Part shown: positions 27,007 to 35,896 of the stretch, piece after piece
How the letters are laid out: each line of letters begins with the position of its first letter
How positions within the stretch are numbered: position 1 is the first letter of the stretch
Origin: Flavobacteriales bacterium
GTDB taxonomy: Bacteria > Bacteroidota > Bacteroidia > Flavobacteriales_C > GCA-002722245
Direction of reading: 5' to 3'
Assembly (NCBI GenBank): GCA_002717515.1
Contig: PBEC01000008.1
Location: 62,001 to 126,000 of the forward strand
Length of the DNA stretch: 64,000 nucleotides
The notes under the pieces: model-generated
Seen by the model: the letters and a program-made list of their open reading frames with translations, nothing else
The model's database searches: none
Told to the model about the DNA's origin: nothing
Translations under genes and position numbers: made by a program

Positions 27007-29732
27007 TAGCTAAAATAGAAGCTCGGAGCAAAAAATAAGTTGCCATTTCGATCAAATCCCAATTGAACACCAAAAGTAGATAAGTAAGAATATCTAAATG
27101 GGTTGAAATCCAAATAAAGAGTACCTCCTTGTGAACTGAAATAGCCGTTATCTAAATCATCGTTTACCTGTAAATAGTCATAAAACAAATCCAACCTGAC
27201 TCTTTGTACATAAGCCAGCCTACTTATTTTCCAATCGGGATAAAATAGAGGAATTGCATATTGAGCTGTAAACTTCTCTCCTCTTGAGTAACTTTGATTC
27301 AATACGCCACGAGGCTCGCCCAAATAATCCGGAACAAATACATCCGTTCCCCATTGCTTACCTAATAAAAATTTAAACCCATCATTTTTTAATATTCCGG
27401 GTATAGTTGAATAAATATTCAATACCTGAGCATTTTGATTTTCATTTAAATTAAAATAACATGCAGATGAAAGCACAAAACTCCATGGAGAATAAATATC
27501 TCTACGTCCATTTTTATGAACTATACCAAAAGCTGCAATCCATTGTGTGTTTTCAAATGTTAATACAGTGTCAATATATCCTTCCTCAAAATCATACTTA
27601 CTTTTATCATAAACATAAGCTCCTTTTAAAAAAGCTGATTTTCTGAACTTACTCCCATTAAAGTAAAGTTCTATCTCGCTCTCAGCTTGGTAAACAACAC
27701 TTTGAACATCGGCTAAAACCGACTGAATTGTTGTTTTAGGTTGAATAAACTGATAGGCTTGAACAGAAAATTTAGGGTAGAAATGCTCAAAATCATACCT
27801 CGCGGATATTTTTTGACTTTTTGTATAACCAAAGTAATCGTAATTCAAACTCAAATTCGATGACCCCAAAAGATTTTGAGAAAAAATAGAAGCTCCTAAA
27901 TTAGCCGTTTCATCATTTGGATTAACAGAGAAAGGAGCCCAACTGTGAAAATTAAACAAATGAAGTATTGGTCGAAACTTTGAAACTTCAAATTGCCGTT
28001 TGGGAACGGCTAAATCTTTAAGAATTCTTGACCAATCAGAAGGTATTTTATTTCCAATTTCAATTTCTGATTTAACAACTTTAAAACCTTTACTGTGATA
28101 ATCTGAATAAACGACATTTTCTTGTAAGTAATCCAGTGAAAAAAACTTCAATCCAAATTCAGGATTTACAACTTCTCTCAGTTCACCTCGATTTTTAAAT
28201 TGGAAAAAAGCAATACAATCCTTATTACTGTTTAAAGTCTGAACTAAAAACCCGTTTTTATATTTTGTTGGATAGCTTAATGGAATTGAAAAACTTTTCG
28301 ACCTTATCGATGTTGAATCACTCAATTTTAATATTTCCAAATAATTTTCATCTCCATTTAGCCGACTGATAACGATACTATCCTTGGTATACCAATTTGG
28401 GTGAAAAACCTGACCTTCCGCGAAAGAAAATCTCTGAATCTCCTTTCCTTTGATACTTAATACGACTAAACTGGGAACATTATTTTTAGCGTATTCAATC
28501 ACGGCTATTTTATCTCCAGCTGGACTAAAAGTTGGAGCAAACCATCTCGTTTTACTTCTTAATCGTTTTCGCTTCTTTTTTTGAATATCGAATAAAATTA
28601 TTTCAGAATAATCTAAATATTGCCAACGTGGATGCCTCCTTTTTTCAGCCCAAATCAAGGTAGAATTATGTCGATTCAAAGAATTATCGTCATAATTACC
28701 TGGAGTGTGAACAACACGCTCCTTACCATAGCTTACAGCAACAAATTTCAAAGGATGATTGTATGATTTTTTACATGCAATGAAAAGTGAGTCGTTAATC
28801 ACAACAGGGTTTTCATAACTCACAAAGTCTTTCGACTCCGGAGTTAAAATTTCTTTTGATGTAGTTTCGTAGAAACCTTGTTTACTTTTTAATTTTTTTT
28901 GAGTTGCGAAAACTAAATCTCCGTATAATTGACTTGTAGACTTACCGGTAATCTTTTTTAAATGATAACTAAAAGGATACGGCGGAAACGGATTTCTAAC
29001 CAATCGATGCATTACACTGTCCCAAACATGCGTTCCGTATTCATTTTTAACAAATTCAGATAAAAAATATCCAAGTTTATAATAATCAGTAATGTAATCC
29101 TTAAAAGAGCCAAAAGAAGCTTTTTCATAGCTTAAAGAATCCAACTCCATTATTTGAGCTTCAAACTCTCTTAAAAAAGGGCCATACTCTCCTCTTCCTC
29201 TTTCAGTATGTTCGGTTTCAACCCCTACAGCATCACCTTCAATCATCCATAAAGGAGTCGTAAGTAAAATTAAAGCGCCCATACCCTGTTCACCAAAAAC
29301 TAATTTTAAAGCTTTGCCTACACCATCCTCAAACTTCTCAAATTGTATTACATGTCGATACTCATGAACAGCTAACTTTTTTAACCAATCCACACCATCA
29401 TTTTCTTGTGAAGGTGTAGCATAGAATTCTGAACGCTTTGGCGCAAGAGTCACAAAACCATTATCAACTGTAGTATTATTTTGAAGAATTATAGATATTT
29501 TCCTTGGTTTGGTATTTAAGGTTAATCGTGACTTTTCATTGGCATAAACCAATAAATTTGCCAATTCTTGTGCTTTTTCCTGAAAATCATTTGGAAATAT
29601 TAATTGAAAATCATCTGTTTTTATTTGTCTCCATTTTGTAGAAGATGGATTTTGGCCCAAATTATAATATTGGGCTTTTGTACTCAAAGAGAACAACAAA
29701 ATAATAATTATCAGGCAACGAGCAAACATCAA
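27003..29732 (-). CDS. Secreted peptidase-MA-like / TolB-like propeller / C-terminal barrel protein
   Basis: 909 residues. After a signal peptide (cleavage near STKAQ) comes a gluzincin-like zinc peptidase domain (about 30-290): HEYRH at 123-127 is an HExxH site and WMIEGDAVGVE (about 162-172) supplies the likely third Glu ligand, as in the peptidase MA family. Residues about 300-590 have TolB/WD40-like propeller repeats (APTFSPAGDKIAVIEY is a typical blade). The final ~300 residues contain amphipathic strands ending in FFAPSFYFSY, as an outer-membrane barrel would. Similar proteins occur across Bacteroidota but I know of no assigned role. The gene is alone, divergent from an Omp28-like lipoprotein gene 61 bp away. 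Confidence 0.75.
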   Translation of the reverse strand: MMFARCLIIIILLFSLSTKAQYYNLGQNPSSTKWRQIKTDDFQLIFPNDFQEKAQELANLLVYANEKSRLTLNTKPRKISIILQNNTTVDNGFVTLAPKRSEFYATPSQENDGVDWLKKLAVHEYRHVIQFEKFEDGVGKALKLVFGEQGMGALILLTTPLWMIEGDAVGVETEHTERGRGEYGPFLREFEAQIMELDSLSYEKASFGSFKDYITDYYKLGYFLSEFVKNEYGTHVWDSVMHRLVRNPFPPYPFSYHLKKITGKSTSQLYGDLVFATQKKLKSKQGFYETTSKEILTPESKDFVSYENPVVINDSLFIACKKSYNHPLKFVAVSYGKERVVHTPGNYDDNSLNRHNSTLIWAEKRRHPRWQYLDYSEIILFDIQKKKRKRLRSKTRWFAPTFSPAGDKIAVIEYAKNNVPSLVVLSIKGKEIQRFSFAEGQVFHPNWYTKDSIVISRLNGDENYLEILKLSDSTSIRSKSFSIPLSYPTKYKNGFLVQTLNSNKDCIAFFQFKNRGELREVVNPEFGLKFFSLDYLQENVVYSDYHSKGFKVVKSEIEIGNKIPSDWSRILKDLAVPKRQFEVSKFRPILHLFNFHSWAPFSVNPNDETANLGASIFSQNLLGSSNLSLNYDYFGYTKSQKISARYDFEHFYPKFSVQAYQFIQPKTTIQSVLADVQSVVYQAESEIELYFNGSKFRKSAFLKGAYVYDKSKYDFEEGYIDTVLTFENTQWIAAFGIVHKNGRRDIYSPWSFVLSSACYFNLNENQNAQVLNIYSTIPGILKNDGFKFLLGKQWGTDVFVPDYLGEPRGVLNQSYSRGEKFTAQYAIPLFYPDWKISRLAYVQRVRLDLFYDYLQVNDDLDNGYFSSQGGTLYLDFNPFRYSYLSTFGVQLGFDRNGNLFFAPSFYFSY

Positions 29733-29793
29733 AAACGTTAAAACACGAAGTGTGTGTTACTATTAAATAACAATATTATATCTTTAATTCACT

Positions 29794-30588
29794 ATGTCAA
29801 AAAAACTTATCGGCTTTATTTATATTCTTTTTATTTTGAGTAGTTGTGTTCCTGAAGACCAAACGGATGTTTTTTGGGATTCAATTGACACAAAAAACAA
29901 GTATCAATCTTTCATTTTTGTTTTTAGTAATACCCAGATCCCTACTTGTGCAGACTATGGTCAACCACAACTTGAAAAAATTTGGAATGGAGAAATCGAT
30001 GATATTAATTCTGAAGAAGTTAACGGATGCATGATGTACCCGTCTATTTTAGATCCACAATATTCAAATACAGCAGAAGAGTTAAAGTTTCTTTTCGATC
30101 AAAACGGAAACAACACATTTAATACCTGGCCGGCATACATTAATAATTTAACATGTTTTAATACCGATTCATTAATGTGGTACGAATCAATTAAAACCAC
30201 TCAAAATCAAACTCCAGGTATAAAATTGGGTATAAAATCCACACCCAGCGATAAAGAAACAAAAATATATGTGAAAGGAGTTTATAATACCTCGATTTCC
30301 AGTCACAGTATAGCTGTTTATGCATATCGAAAATCCGAATCAATAAATCACAACACAAGTAATGGAAACGAGTCATTTCTTGTTAAAAATAGAGTTGTAT
30401 TTGCATTGACCCCTACGGTAGGAAAATCACTAACTTCCAACTCGTCGGGTAATGAATTCCGGGAAATTTTTACTTTCGAAACATCCAATGAAAACATTTC
30501 TAACCTTGAAATTGTCGCAGTCATTTATAAAATAGAAAACAATTCACCAACCGAAGTGATAAACTCAATAAGATTGGAGGATTTATAA
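29794..30588 (+). CDS. Omp28-like lipoprotein
   Basis: 264 residues with a lipoprotein signal (FILSSC, Cys18). The C-terminal half (from about residue 150) has the pattern of the Bacteroidota Omp28-related family: a VYNTSISSHSIAVYAY strand, a NRVVFALTPTVGKSL segment and a closing LEIVAVIYKI strand. The N-terminal part has a Cys-containing segment (CADYG, GCMM) and is not clearly a thioredoxin domain. Expected to be exposed on the outer membrane; the function of the family is not established. A perfect palindromic terminator follows 5 bp after the stop. Confidence 0.65.
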   Translation: MSKKLIGFIYILFILSSCVPEDQTDVFWDSIDTKNKYQSFIFVFSNTQIPTCADYGQPQLEKIWNGEIDDINSEEVNGCMMYPSILDPQYSNTAEELKFLFDQNGNNTFNTWPAYINNLTCFNTDSLMWYESIKTTQNQTPGIKLGIKSTPSDKETKIYVKGVYNTSISSHSIAVYAYRKSESINHNTSNGNESFLVKNRVVFALTPTVGKSLTSNSSGNEFREIFTFETSNENISNLEIVAVIYKIENNSPTEVINSIRLEDL

Positions 30589-30592
30589 ATCA

Positions 30593-30618
30593 AAAAGGGA
30601 GTTAATTAACTCCCTTTT
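30593..30618 (+). terminator. Intrinsic terminator after the Omp28-like gene
   Basis: A perfect 26-bp palindrome (aaaagggagttaa followed by its reverse complement) begins four bases after the stop codon at 30588 and ends in a T run. Being symmetrical, it could work in both directions. Confidence 0.85.
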
Positions 30619-30765
30619 ATCATTGACAATATCAATTAAATAAAGGCACAACTCAATTGATACAGCTTAAACAAACACATTCTGTTTTTGTTACAGATTT
30701 AATAAAATTTTTAACTCTAAATAAAATCATCGAACAATTGGCATAATTTTTATACTCCATTTCAC

Positions 30766-31638
30766 ATGAGAATTTTGATGCTATTTTTCGTTATTTTTTC
30801 GTTTTCTGTTCACTCCCAACATTCGTATATCCCCAAAAAAACAGATCAAAACTTTTACAACTATTTAAAAAATAAATTCGAACCTGAATTTTTAATTCAA
30901 AAAAATAAGAAGCGTAAATTCTCTGAAAATTTCATCTTTGGAAAAATCCATGAAACATGTACACTGTTGAACTTAAATAAAATCAACTCATTTTCAATTT
31001 CTTACCCTGGTAAAGAAAATAAATTTTTGGCAGCAATTTTACATGGAATAAGTAACAATTCGACTTACGAGTTTCTCGCTGATGATTATGAGCAATATAG
31101 TTCATCCAAATCGATTCTTTTTAAAGAATTTTTAAAAATAAAAATTCAGGCCATACCCGATACAACGAACATGAAAGCCATAAGAAAATACGATATAAAT
31201 CGACTCGAAAGAATAACACAATTCAATCACAATGATTTAATTCAACTTAAAAGCCCTATTATAGTTTCGTATTACACAACGCACATTGAAAATTACAATG
31301 GAATCGAAAAGAGTTCAAAAATTATTATAAAACACAACGACAAAATCATTTATTCATCAATTTCGGATGGATATAAAAATAAATTAGTACATGAGCCTAA
31401 AATGAATGAATTCATTTTTATGTATCAACTTAAGAACCAAAAAAAAATAATCTGGGGAGGATTAATGAATCATTTCTTGACAAATTTCCTTTGTAAAAAA
31501 AAAGACATTATACATTTAAATGCAATGCATATTAGTAAAGTATCCGATATACATAACAATAATATTAAAGACTTAAAACGGGTTTACAGTAAAGGAATTT
31601 TAAAACAATCGATGAATCCATTAAAACTTATTCTTTAA
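30766..31638 (+). CDS. Secreted protein of unknown function
   Basis: A 290-aa protein with a signal peptide (MRILMLFFVIFSFSVHSQ). It is very rich in Lys, Asn and Ile, consistent with the AT-rich genome, and contains no motif I recognise. Its middle region (about residues 105-180) may be an all-beta domain with IIVSYYTTHIENYNG and IIIKHNDKIIYSS strands. There is no lipobox and no T9SS sorting domain. It sits in a run of short secreted or unknown genes between the Omp28-like gene and dnaK. The 3' end overlaps the convergent 31628-31900 gene by 11 bp. The frame has a clear start and normal coding bias, so I regard it as real. Confidence 0.65.
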   Translation: MRILMLFFVIFSFSVHSQHSYIPKKTDQNFYNYLKNKFEPEFLIQKNKKRKFSENFIFGKIHETCTLLNLNKINSFSISYPGKENKFLAAILHGISNNSTYEFLADDYEQYSSSKSILFKEFLKIKIQAIPDTTNMKAIRKYDINRLERITQFNHNDLIQLKSPIIVSYYTTHIENYNGIEKSSKIIIKHNDKIIYSSISDGYKNKLVHEPKMNEFIFMYQLKNQKKIIWGGLMNHFLTNFLCKKKDIIHLNAMHISKVSDIHNNNIKDLKRVYSKGILKQSMNPLKLIL

Positions 31639-31900
31639 GATTAAAAAACTCTTTCAAATCAAGTGTTTCCAAATAAGGCTGCCAATCATCCTGTGAAATT
31701 AATGCTTTGATTTCGAGTAATGTTTCATCGTTGTTATTATAAACAGCCTGTACATAAAAGTTATGTAGACTGTATATTTTGATTCGTATGAAACCGAAAA
31801 TAACTACTTCATCAACCAAAACACCTTTACGATCGATCATACTAATGCATGTTTCGTTCGTTAGGTCATTGTACATTTCTGTAGTAATTTTCATTTTCAC
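31628..31900 (-). CDS. Small protein of unknown function
   Basis: A 90-aa acidic protein without signal peptide or membrane segment. The predicted pattern is a small alpha/beta protein: strands VDEVVIFGFIRIKIYSLHN and FYVQAVYNN, then an acidic helix ALISQDDWQPYLETLDLKEFF. I do not recognise a family. It lies opposite a plus-strand neighbour with only an 11-bp overlap and occupies otherwise non-coding sequence, which supports its being a real gene. The 121 bp upstream is the divergent promoter region shared with the 32022 gene. Confidence 0.6.
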   Translation of the reverse strand: MKMKITTEMYNDLTNETCISMIDRKGVLVDEVVIFGFIRIKIYSLHNFYVQAVYNNNDETLLEIKALISQDDWQPYLETLDLKEFFNLKE

Positions 31901-32021
31901 TAAATGTTGTTTAATTATTAACGAATTTCTTTTTTAACGGTTTCAGTTTTATATGTATTTTTTCTGGAACTGTGTTTGCAGTTAACTTGCAACATTTAAA
32001 TACAAAAAACGTAATAAGCAC

Positions 32022-32696
32022 ATGAAAAAATTACTCAACACATTCTTAATTTTGTGTAGTGTCATTTCTTACGCTCAAAGCGGATATCACTTTAATAAAA
32101 AAATATTTGGTTACACCTTGGATCAAATCACCCTAATGACGGATGATGGAGACAGTAAATTATATATTGATGATTTATTGTTCAAAATGTTCAACCCCGA
32201 TTCCACCGTCTCAGATTTTGAACTTGCAATGGGTTATTATGGTTTTGTTTTGCAACCCGACTACAATCCTGATAAATACATCGGACTTGAAATGCAAGTA
32301 ATGGCTCTAAACAATAAACACGAATGGACTAAAGCAAAAAAACTTGCAGACTCCTTAGTAACAAACTATCCCACCTGCCTAATGGGACATGTAGAGCTTT
32401 CCTATGCGTTCAATAGCCTACAGGATACCGTCCAGGCTGCTCTCTATCGAAGAATCTATGAAAGACTTAGTAATATGATATTTCAAACTGGTGATGGTTT
32501 GTCCATGGAAACTGCTTATATAGTAACTGGTTACAAGGATATTGAAGTTCTTACTCAATTGATGCGTATGCGAATTAAAAAACGGAAAAGAAAAACAAAG
32601 AAAAAATCTACATTTGAAATTGTAACCGTTTACAAGAACTTTGAAAAGATGGATGTATATTTTGACACTTCCTTAATTACTGAATTCAAAAAATAA
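32022..32696 (+). CDS. Secreted DUF4919-like protein
   Basis: A 224-aa protein with a signal peptide (cleavage near SVISYAQ). The middle (about 75-145) looks like a TPR-type helical repeat: an ALNNKHEWTKAKKLADSLVTNYP helix pair followed by GHVELSYAFNSL. The segment GDGLSMETAYIV (about 157-168) recalls the 'GDGxxxxxAxxV' motif of the Bacteroidota DUF4919 family; I give this from memory. The C-terminal part has a basic patch (RIKKRKRKTKKK) and a final strand ending in VYFDTS. It is followed after 3 bp by the GTG-initiated 347-aa gene, so they are probably an operon. Confidence 0.65.
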   Translation: MKKLLNTFLILCSVISYAQSGYHFNKKIFGYTLDQITLMTDDGDSKLYIDDLLFKMFNPDSTVSDFELAMGYYGFVLQPDYNPDKYIGLEMQVMALNNKHEWTKAKKLADSLVTNYPTCLMGHVELSYAFNSLQDTVQAALYRRIYERLSNMIFQTGDGLSMETAYIVTGYKDIEVLTQLMRMRIKKRKRKTKKKSTFEIVTVYKNFEKMDVYFDTSLITEFKK

Positions 32697-32699
32697 AAT

Positions 32700-33743
32700 G
32701 TGAGAAATATAATTACTATAATTTTTACACTCAGTTTTATGCTAACTTTTGCCCAATATGAGCAAAAGTTCGTAAAGAAAGATTTTGATGGAGATGGTTT
32801 TTCCGAAGAACTGGAGATTAATTATTATTTAGGTAAAATTCAATTTGCAATACTGACTTATGAAAAAGGAACAAAAAAATGTACTTTGGACATTAAAGCT
32901 CAAAAAAAACATCCCTCATTAATAAATACCATTCCTCTTTGCGATGATCTTCTAAAGCAAGATTTTAATGAAATTACTCAATTTGTAGACTCAGTTATTT
33001 TTAATATCCCAGCAAGCAAAAATTTGGACCTAACATTGGGTTGGCTTTTGGATGCATACTCATCAAAAAAATTATTAAATGAACATTCCTTTTTTACGTC
33101 GTATTCAAAATTTAAACCTAAAATAAAAAAAGGTCAATACAGTTCCCCTTCCCCCCATAGACTTTTAGTTAAAGGAAAATTGATAAAAAAAATAAATCAA
33201 CTTCATGAAAAATGCGATACAACATTAAAGAGCTGGATTACATTTGATGCCAATCGCTTAAACAGGGCTCGACAAATTACTGAATATGAACTCAATCCCA
33301 GCTGGCCCCAATTTATCGATAGCCTGGGATCTGTTGAACTATATAAAACAGGACATAGTGTATTTATCGAAAACGACACAGCACATCAAGTATTATTTGT
33401 TTCGGACGGCGTTCTTTACGAAAATCTTCAAAAACTAGAGTGGGAATCCATTCAGCAAGTTGGTAGGTATAAAAACTTCTATCTGATTTTAACACACCCA
33501 TATCCTGGAATTGAAAATAAACTGTTTTTAATAGACCCTTTAAAAGGAATTGTATTTGAATTTAAAAAAGATGTTCTATACGATTTTGAAAACTATTTTT
33601 TGAACATAGAATCTTTTGATGTGATGGAAGATGAACTTTTTTTATTTATTAGAAAATCTCCTGATTTTGACTATAAAATTAAAGAAAAAAGGATTTCGTT
33701 ATTGTTAGTTTCAAAAAGCGTAAACAGCATAAATATCAAATAA
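32700..33743 (+). CDS. Secreted protein of unknown function, GTG start
   Basis: 347 residues. The GTG at 32700 begins a signal peptide MRNIITIIFTLSFMLTFAQ; an overlapping ATG (32698-32700) is followed at once by TGA, so it cannot be the start. Residues about 27-38 carry a calcium-loop-like sequence DFDGDGFSEELE. The rest (about 40-347) has no recognised domain; it ends in short strands (LFLIDPLKGIVFEF) that resemble a propeller or SMI1/KNR4-like fold, but I would not assign it. It is followed by a strong terminator. Probably co-transcribed with 32022-32696. Confidence 0.65.
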   Translation: MRNIITIIFTLSFMLTFAQYEQKFVKKDFDGDGFSEELEINYYLGKIQFAILTYEKGTKKCTLDIKAQKKHPSLINTIPLCDDLLKQDFNEITQFVDSVIFNIPASKNLDLTLGWLLDAYSSKKLLNEHSFFTSYSKFKPKIKKGQYSSPSPHRLLVKGKLIKKINQLHEKCDTTLKSWITFDANRLNRARQITEYELNPSWPQFIDSLGSVELYKTGHSVFIENDTAHQVLFVSDGVLYENLQKLEWESIQQVGRYKNFYLILTHPYPGIENKLFLIDPLKGIVFEFKKDVLYDFENYFLNIESFDVMEDELFLFIRKSPDFDYKIKEKRISLLLVSKSVNSINIK

Positions 33744-33751
33744 TTTTTTGA

Positions 33752-33787
33752 CAATAAAAAACCCCGCTCTAGCGGGGTTTTTTATTG
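33752..33787. terminator. Bidirectional intrinsic terminator between the 32700 gene and dnaK
   Basis: A perfect 17-bp inverted repeat (caataaaaaaccccgct, reverse complement on the right) with a 2-nt loop ends in T runs on both strands. It serves the plus-strand gene ending at 33743 and the minus-strand dnaK ending at 33807. Confidence 0.95.
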
Positions 33788-33806
33788 TTTTATGACTTTT
33801 AAGAAA

Positions 33807-35717
33807 TTATTTCACCTCTTCAAAATCAACATCTGTTACTTCCTGGTCACTGTTTCCTCCCTCGGAAGACGATTCAGTATTCGCTCCTGTATCTCCACCA
33901 CCTTGTTGCTGTTGAGCATACGCTGCTTGAACATCAGCTTGGATGGCTTGAAGTGCTCCATTTAATTTTTCAGTAGCTGTGTCTATTTGAGCAATATCCT
34001 GAGCTGAATGAGCTTTTTTCAACTCTTCCACAGCTTCTTTAACAGGCGCTAATTTAGCCTCGTCAACTTTGTCCTTGATTTCTTCCAATTGCTTTTCAAC
34101 TGAGAATATCATCGAGTCAGCCGCATTAACCTTATCCACTTTCTCTTTAGCAGCTTTATCGGCTTCGGCATGCTCATCAGCCTCTCTTTTCATTCTTTCG
34201 ATATCATCATCGGACAATCCTGAAGAAGCTTCAATTCTAATAGACTGCTCTTTACCTGTTTTTAATTCCTTTGCTGAAACATTTAATATACCGTTAGCAT
34301 CAACATCAAAAGTGACCTCAATTTGAGGCTCTCCTCTTCTCATAGGAGGAATTCCGTCAAGATGGAATCTACCAAGAGACTTATTATCTTTTGCCATAGG
34401 TCTTTCACCTTGTACAATATTAATTTCAACCGAAGGTTGGTTATCAGCAGCAGTTGAATAAGTTTCCTTCTTATTCGTAGGAATAGTTGTATTTGCTTCT
34501 ATCATTTTTGTAGATACACCTCCCATTGTTTCTATTCCTAATGATAATGGAATAACATCCAATAAAAGAACATCTTTTACATCTCCAGTTAATACACCAC
34601 CTTGGATAGCTGCCCCTAGAGCAACAACTTCATCAGGGTTTACTCCTTTAGAAGGTTCCTTTTTGAAAAACGCTTTAACCGCATCTTGTATTGCTGGTAT
34701 TCTTGTTGATCCACCTACTAAGATTACTTCATTTATTTCAGAAATATCTAACCCGGCATTTTTTAAAGCTGATTTACAAGGTTCAATCGTTCTTTTTATC
34801 AAACTGTCGGCTAATTGTTCAAACTTCGCTCTTGTCAATGATCTCACAAGGTGTTTAGGAATACCATCAACAGGCATAATATACGGTAAATTTATTTCCG
34901 TTGATGTTGAAGATGACAATTCAATCTTAGCCTTTTCAGCAGCTTCTTTTAATCGCTGAAGAGCCATAGGATCTTTCTTCAAATCTACATTTTCATCCTT
35001 TTGAAATTCTTGAGCCAACCAATCAATAATTACCTGGTCAAAATCATCACCACCAAGATGAGTGTCTCCATCAGTAGCTTTAACTTCAAATACACCATCT
35101 CCCAATTCAAGAACTGATACATCATGCGTACCACCACCACAGTCAAAAACTACAATATTTAAATCTTCTCCTTTCTTGTCCATACCATATGCTAATGCAG
35201 CAGCAGTAGGTTCGTTGATGATTCTTCTTACTTTTAACCCTGCAATTTCACCAGCCTCTTTTGTGGCTTGTCTTTGTGCATCATTAAAATAAGCAGGAAC
35301 GGTAATAACAGCCTCTGTAATTTCAGTTCCTAAAAAATCTTTTGCTGTTGATTTCATCTTTTGAAGAATCATAGCAGAAATCTCCTGTGGAGTATAATTT
35401 CTATCGTCTATTTTTACTCGAGGCGTATTGTTATCTCCTTTAATTACCTCATAAGGAACTCGTTCAACATCCGAGGAGACTCTATCGAAACTTGTCCCCA
35501 TAAAACGCTTAATCGAGTTTATCGTTTTTGTTGGGTTAGTAATCGCCTGACGTTTTGCAGGATCTCCAATTTTTCTTTCTCCATCTCCAGTAAAGGCAAC
35601 AATAGAAGGTGTTGTTCTCTTACCTTCACTATTCGCTATAACTACAGGTTCAGAACCTTCCATTACCGCTACACACGAATTGGTTGTACCTAAATCAATT
35701 CCAATAATCTTACTCAT
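33807..35717 (-). CDS. dnaK: Chaperone DnaK (Hsp70)
   Basis: 636 residues. ATP-dependent folding chaperone of the cytosol. Signatures: [18 protein letters not shown] at the N-terminus, [15 protein letters not shown] (about 193-207; a His in place of the usual Phe/Thr at the second position), [11 protein letters not shown] (about 337-347), and the substrate-binding domain motifs LGIETMGGV and RFHLDGIPP. The C-terminus ends with an acidic Gly/Ser-rich tail TDVDFEEVK. It is a single gene, with no dnaJ or grpE beside it. No CIRCE operator is visible in the 179 bp upstream. Confidence 0.97.
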   Translation of the reverse strand: MSKIIGIDLGTTNSCVAVMEGSEPVVIANSEGKRTTPSIVAFTGDGERKIGDPAKRQAITNPTKTINSIKRFMGTSFDRVSSDVERVPYEVIKGDNNTPRVKIDDRNYTPQEISAMILQKMKSTAKDFLGTEITEAVITVPAYFNDAQRQATKEAGEIAGLKVRRIINEPTAAALAYGMDKKGEDLNIVVFDCGGGTHDVSVLELGDGVFEVKATDGDTHLGGDDFDQVIIDWLAQEFQKDENVDLKKDPMALQRLKEAAEKAKIELSSSTSTEINLPYIMPVDGIPKHLVRSLTRAKFEQLADSLIKRTIEPCKSALKNAGLDISEINEVILVGGSTRIPAIQDAVKAFFKKEPSKGVNPDEVVALGAAIQGGVLTGDVKDVLLLDVIPLSLGIETMGGVSTKMIEANTTIPTNKKETYSTAADNQPSVEINIVQGERPMAKDNKSLGRFHLDGIPPMRRGEPQIEVTFDVDANGILNVSAKELKTGKEQSIRIEASSGLSDDDIERMKREADEHAEADKAAKEKVDKVNAADSMIFSVEKQLEEIKDKVDEAKLAPVKEAVEELKKAHSAQDIAQIDTATEKLNGALQAIQADVQAAYAQQQQGGGDTGANTESSSEGGNSDQEVTDVDFEEVK

Positions 35718-35896
35718 CGTTTACAAAATTTATATTCGTTTATTAAAAATTTCAATTTTGATTACGCCTACTCAATCTGCGTGCCATTGAGATTTAATTG
35801 ATTTTTGATGAAATGTTGGCAGAGCACTTTTAATAAAGGGCTTTTCATATGACAGTTTAACTGACATTATTGCAGAAATCGAAATCAAACTTCTCC

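Noticed and set aside
33750..33790. The long inverted repeat as a mobile-element end
   Set aside because: It is a GC stem with T runs on both sides exactly between two convergent genes, the form of a bidirectional terminator.
35718..35760. TTG-N18-TATAAATTTTG as a promoter for dnaK
   Set aside because: The -7-like element ends about 7 bp before the ATG and has one extra base compared with TAnnTTTG; not supported well enough to list.
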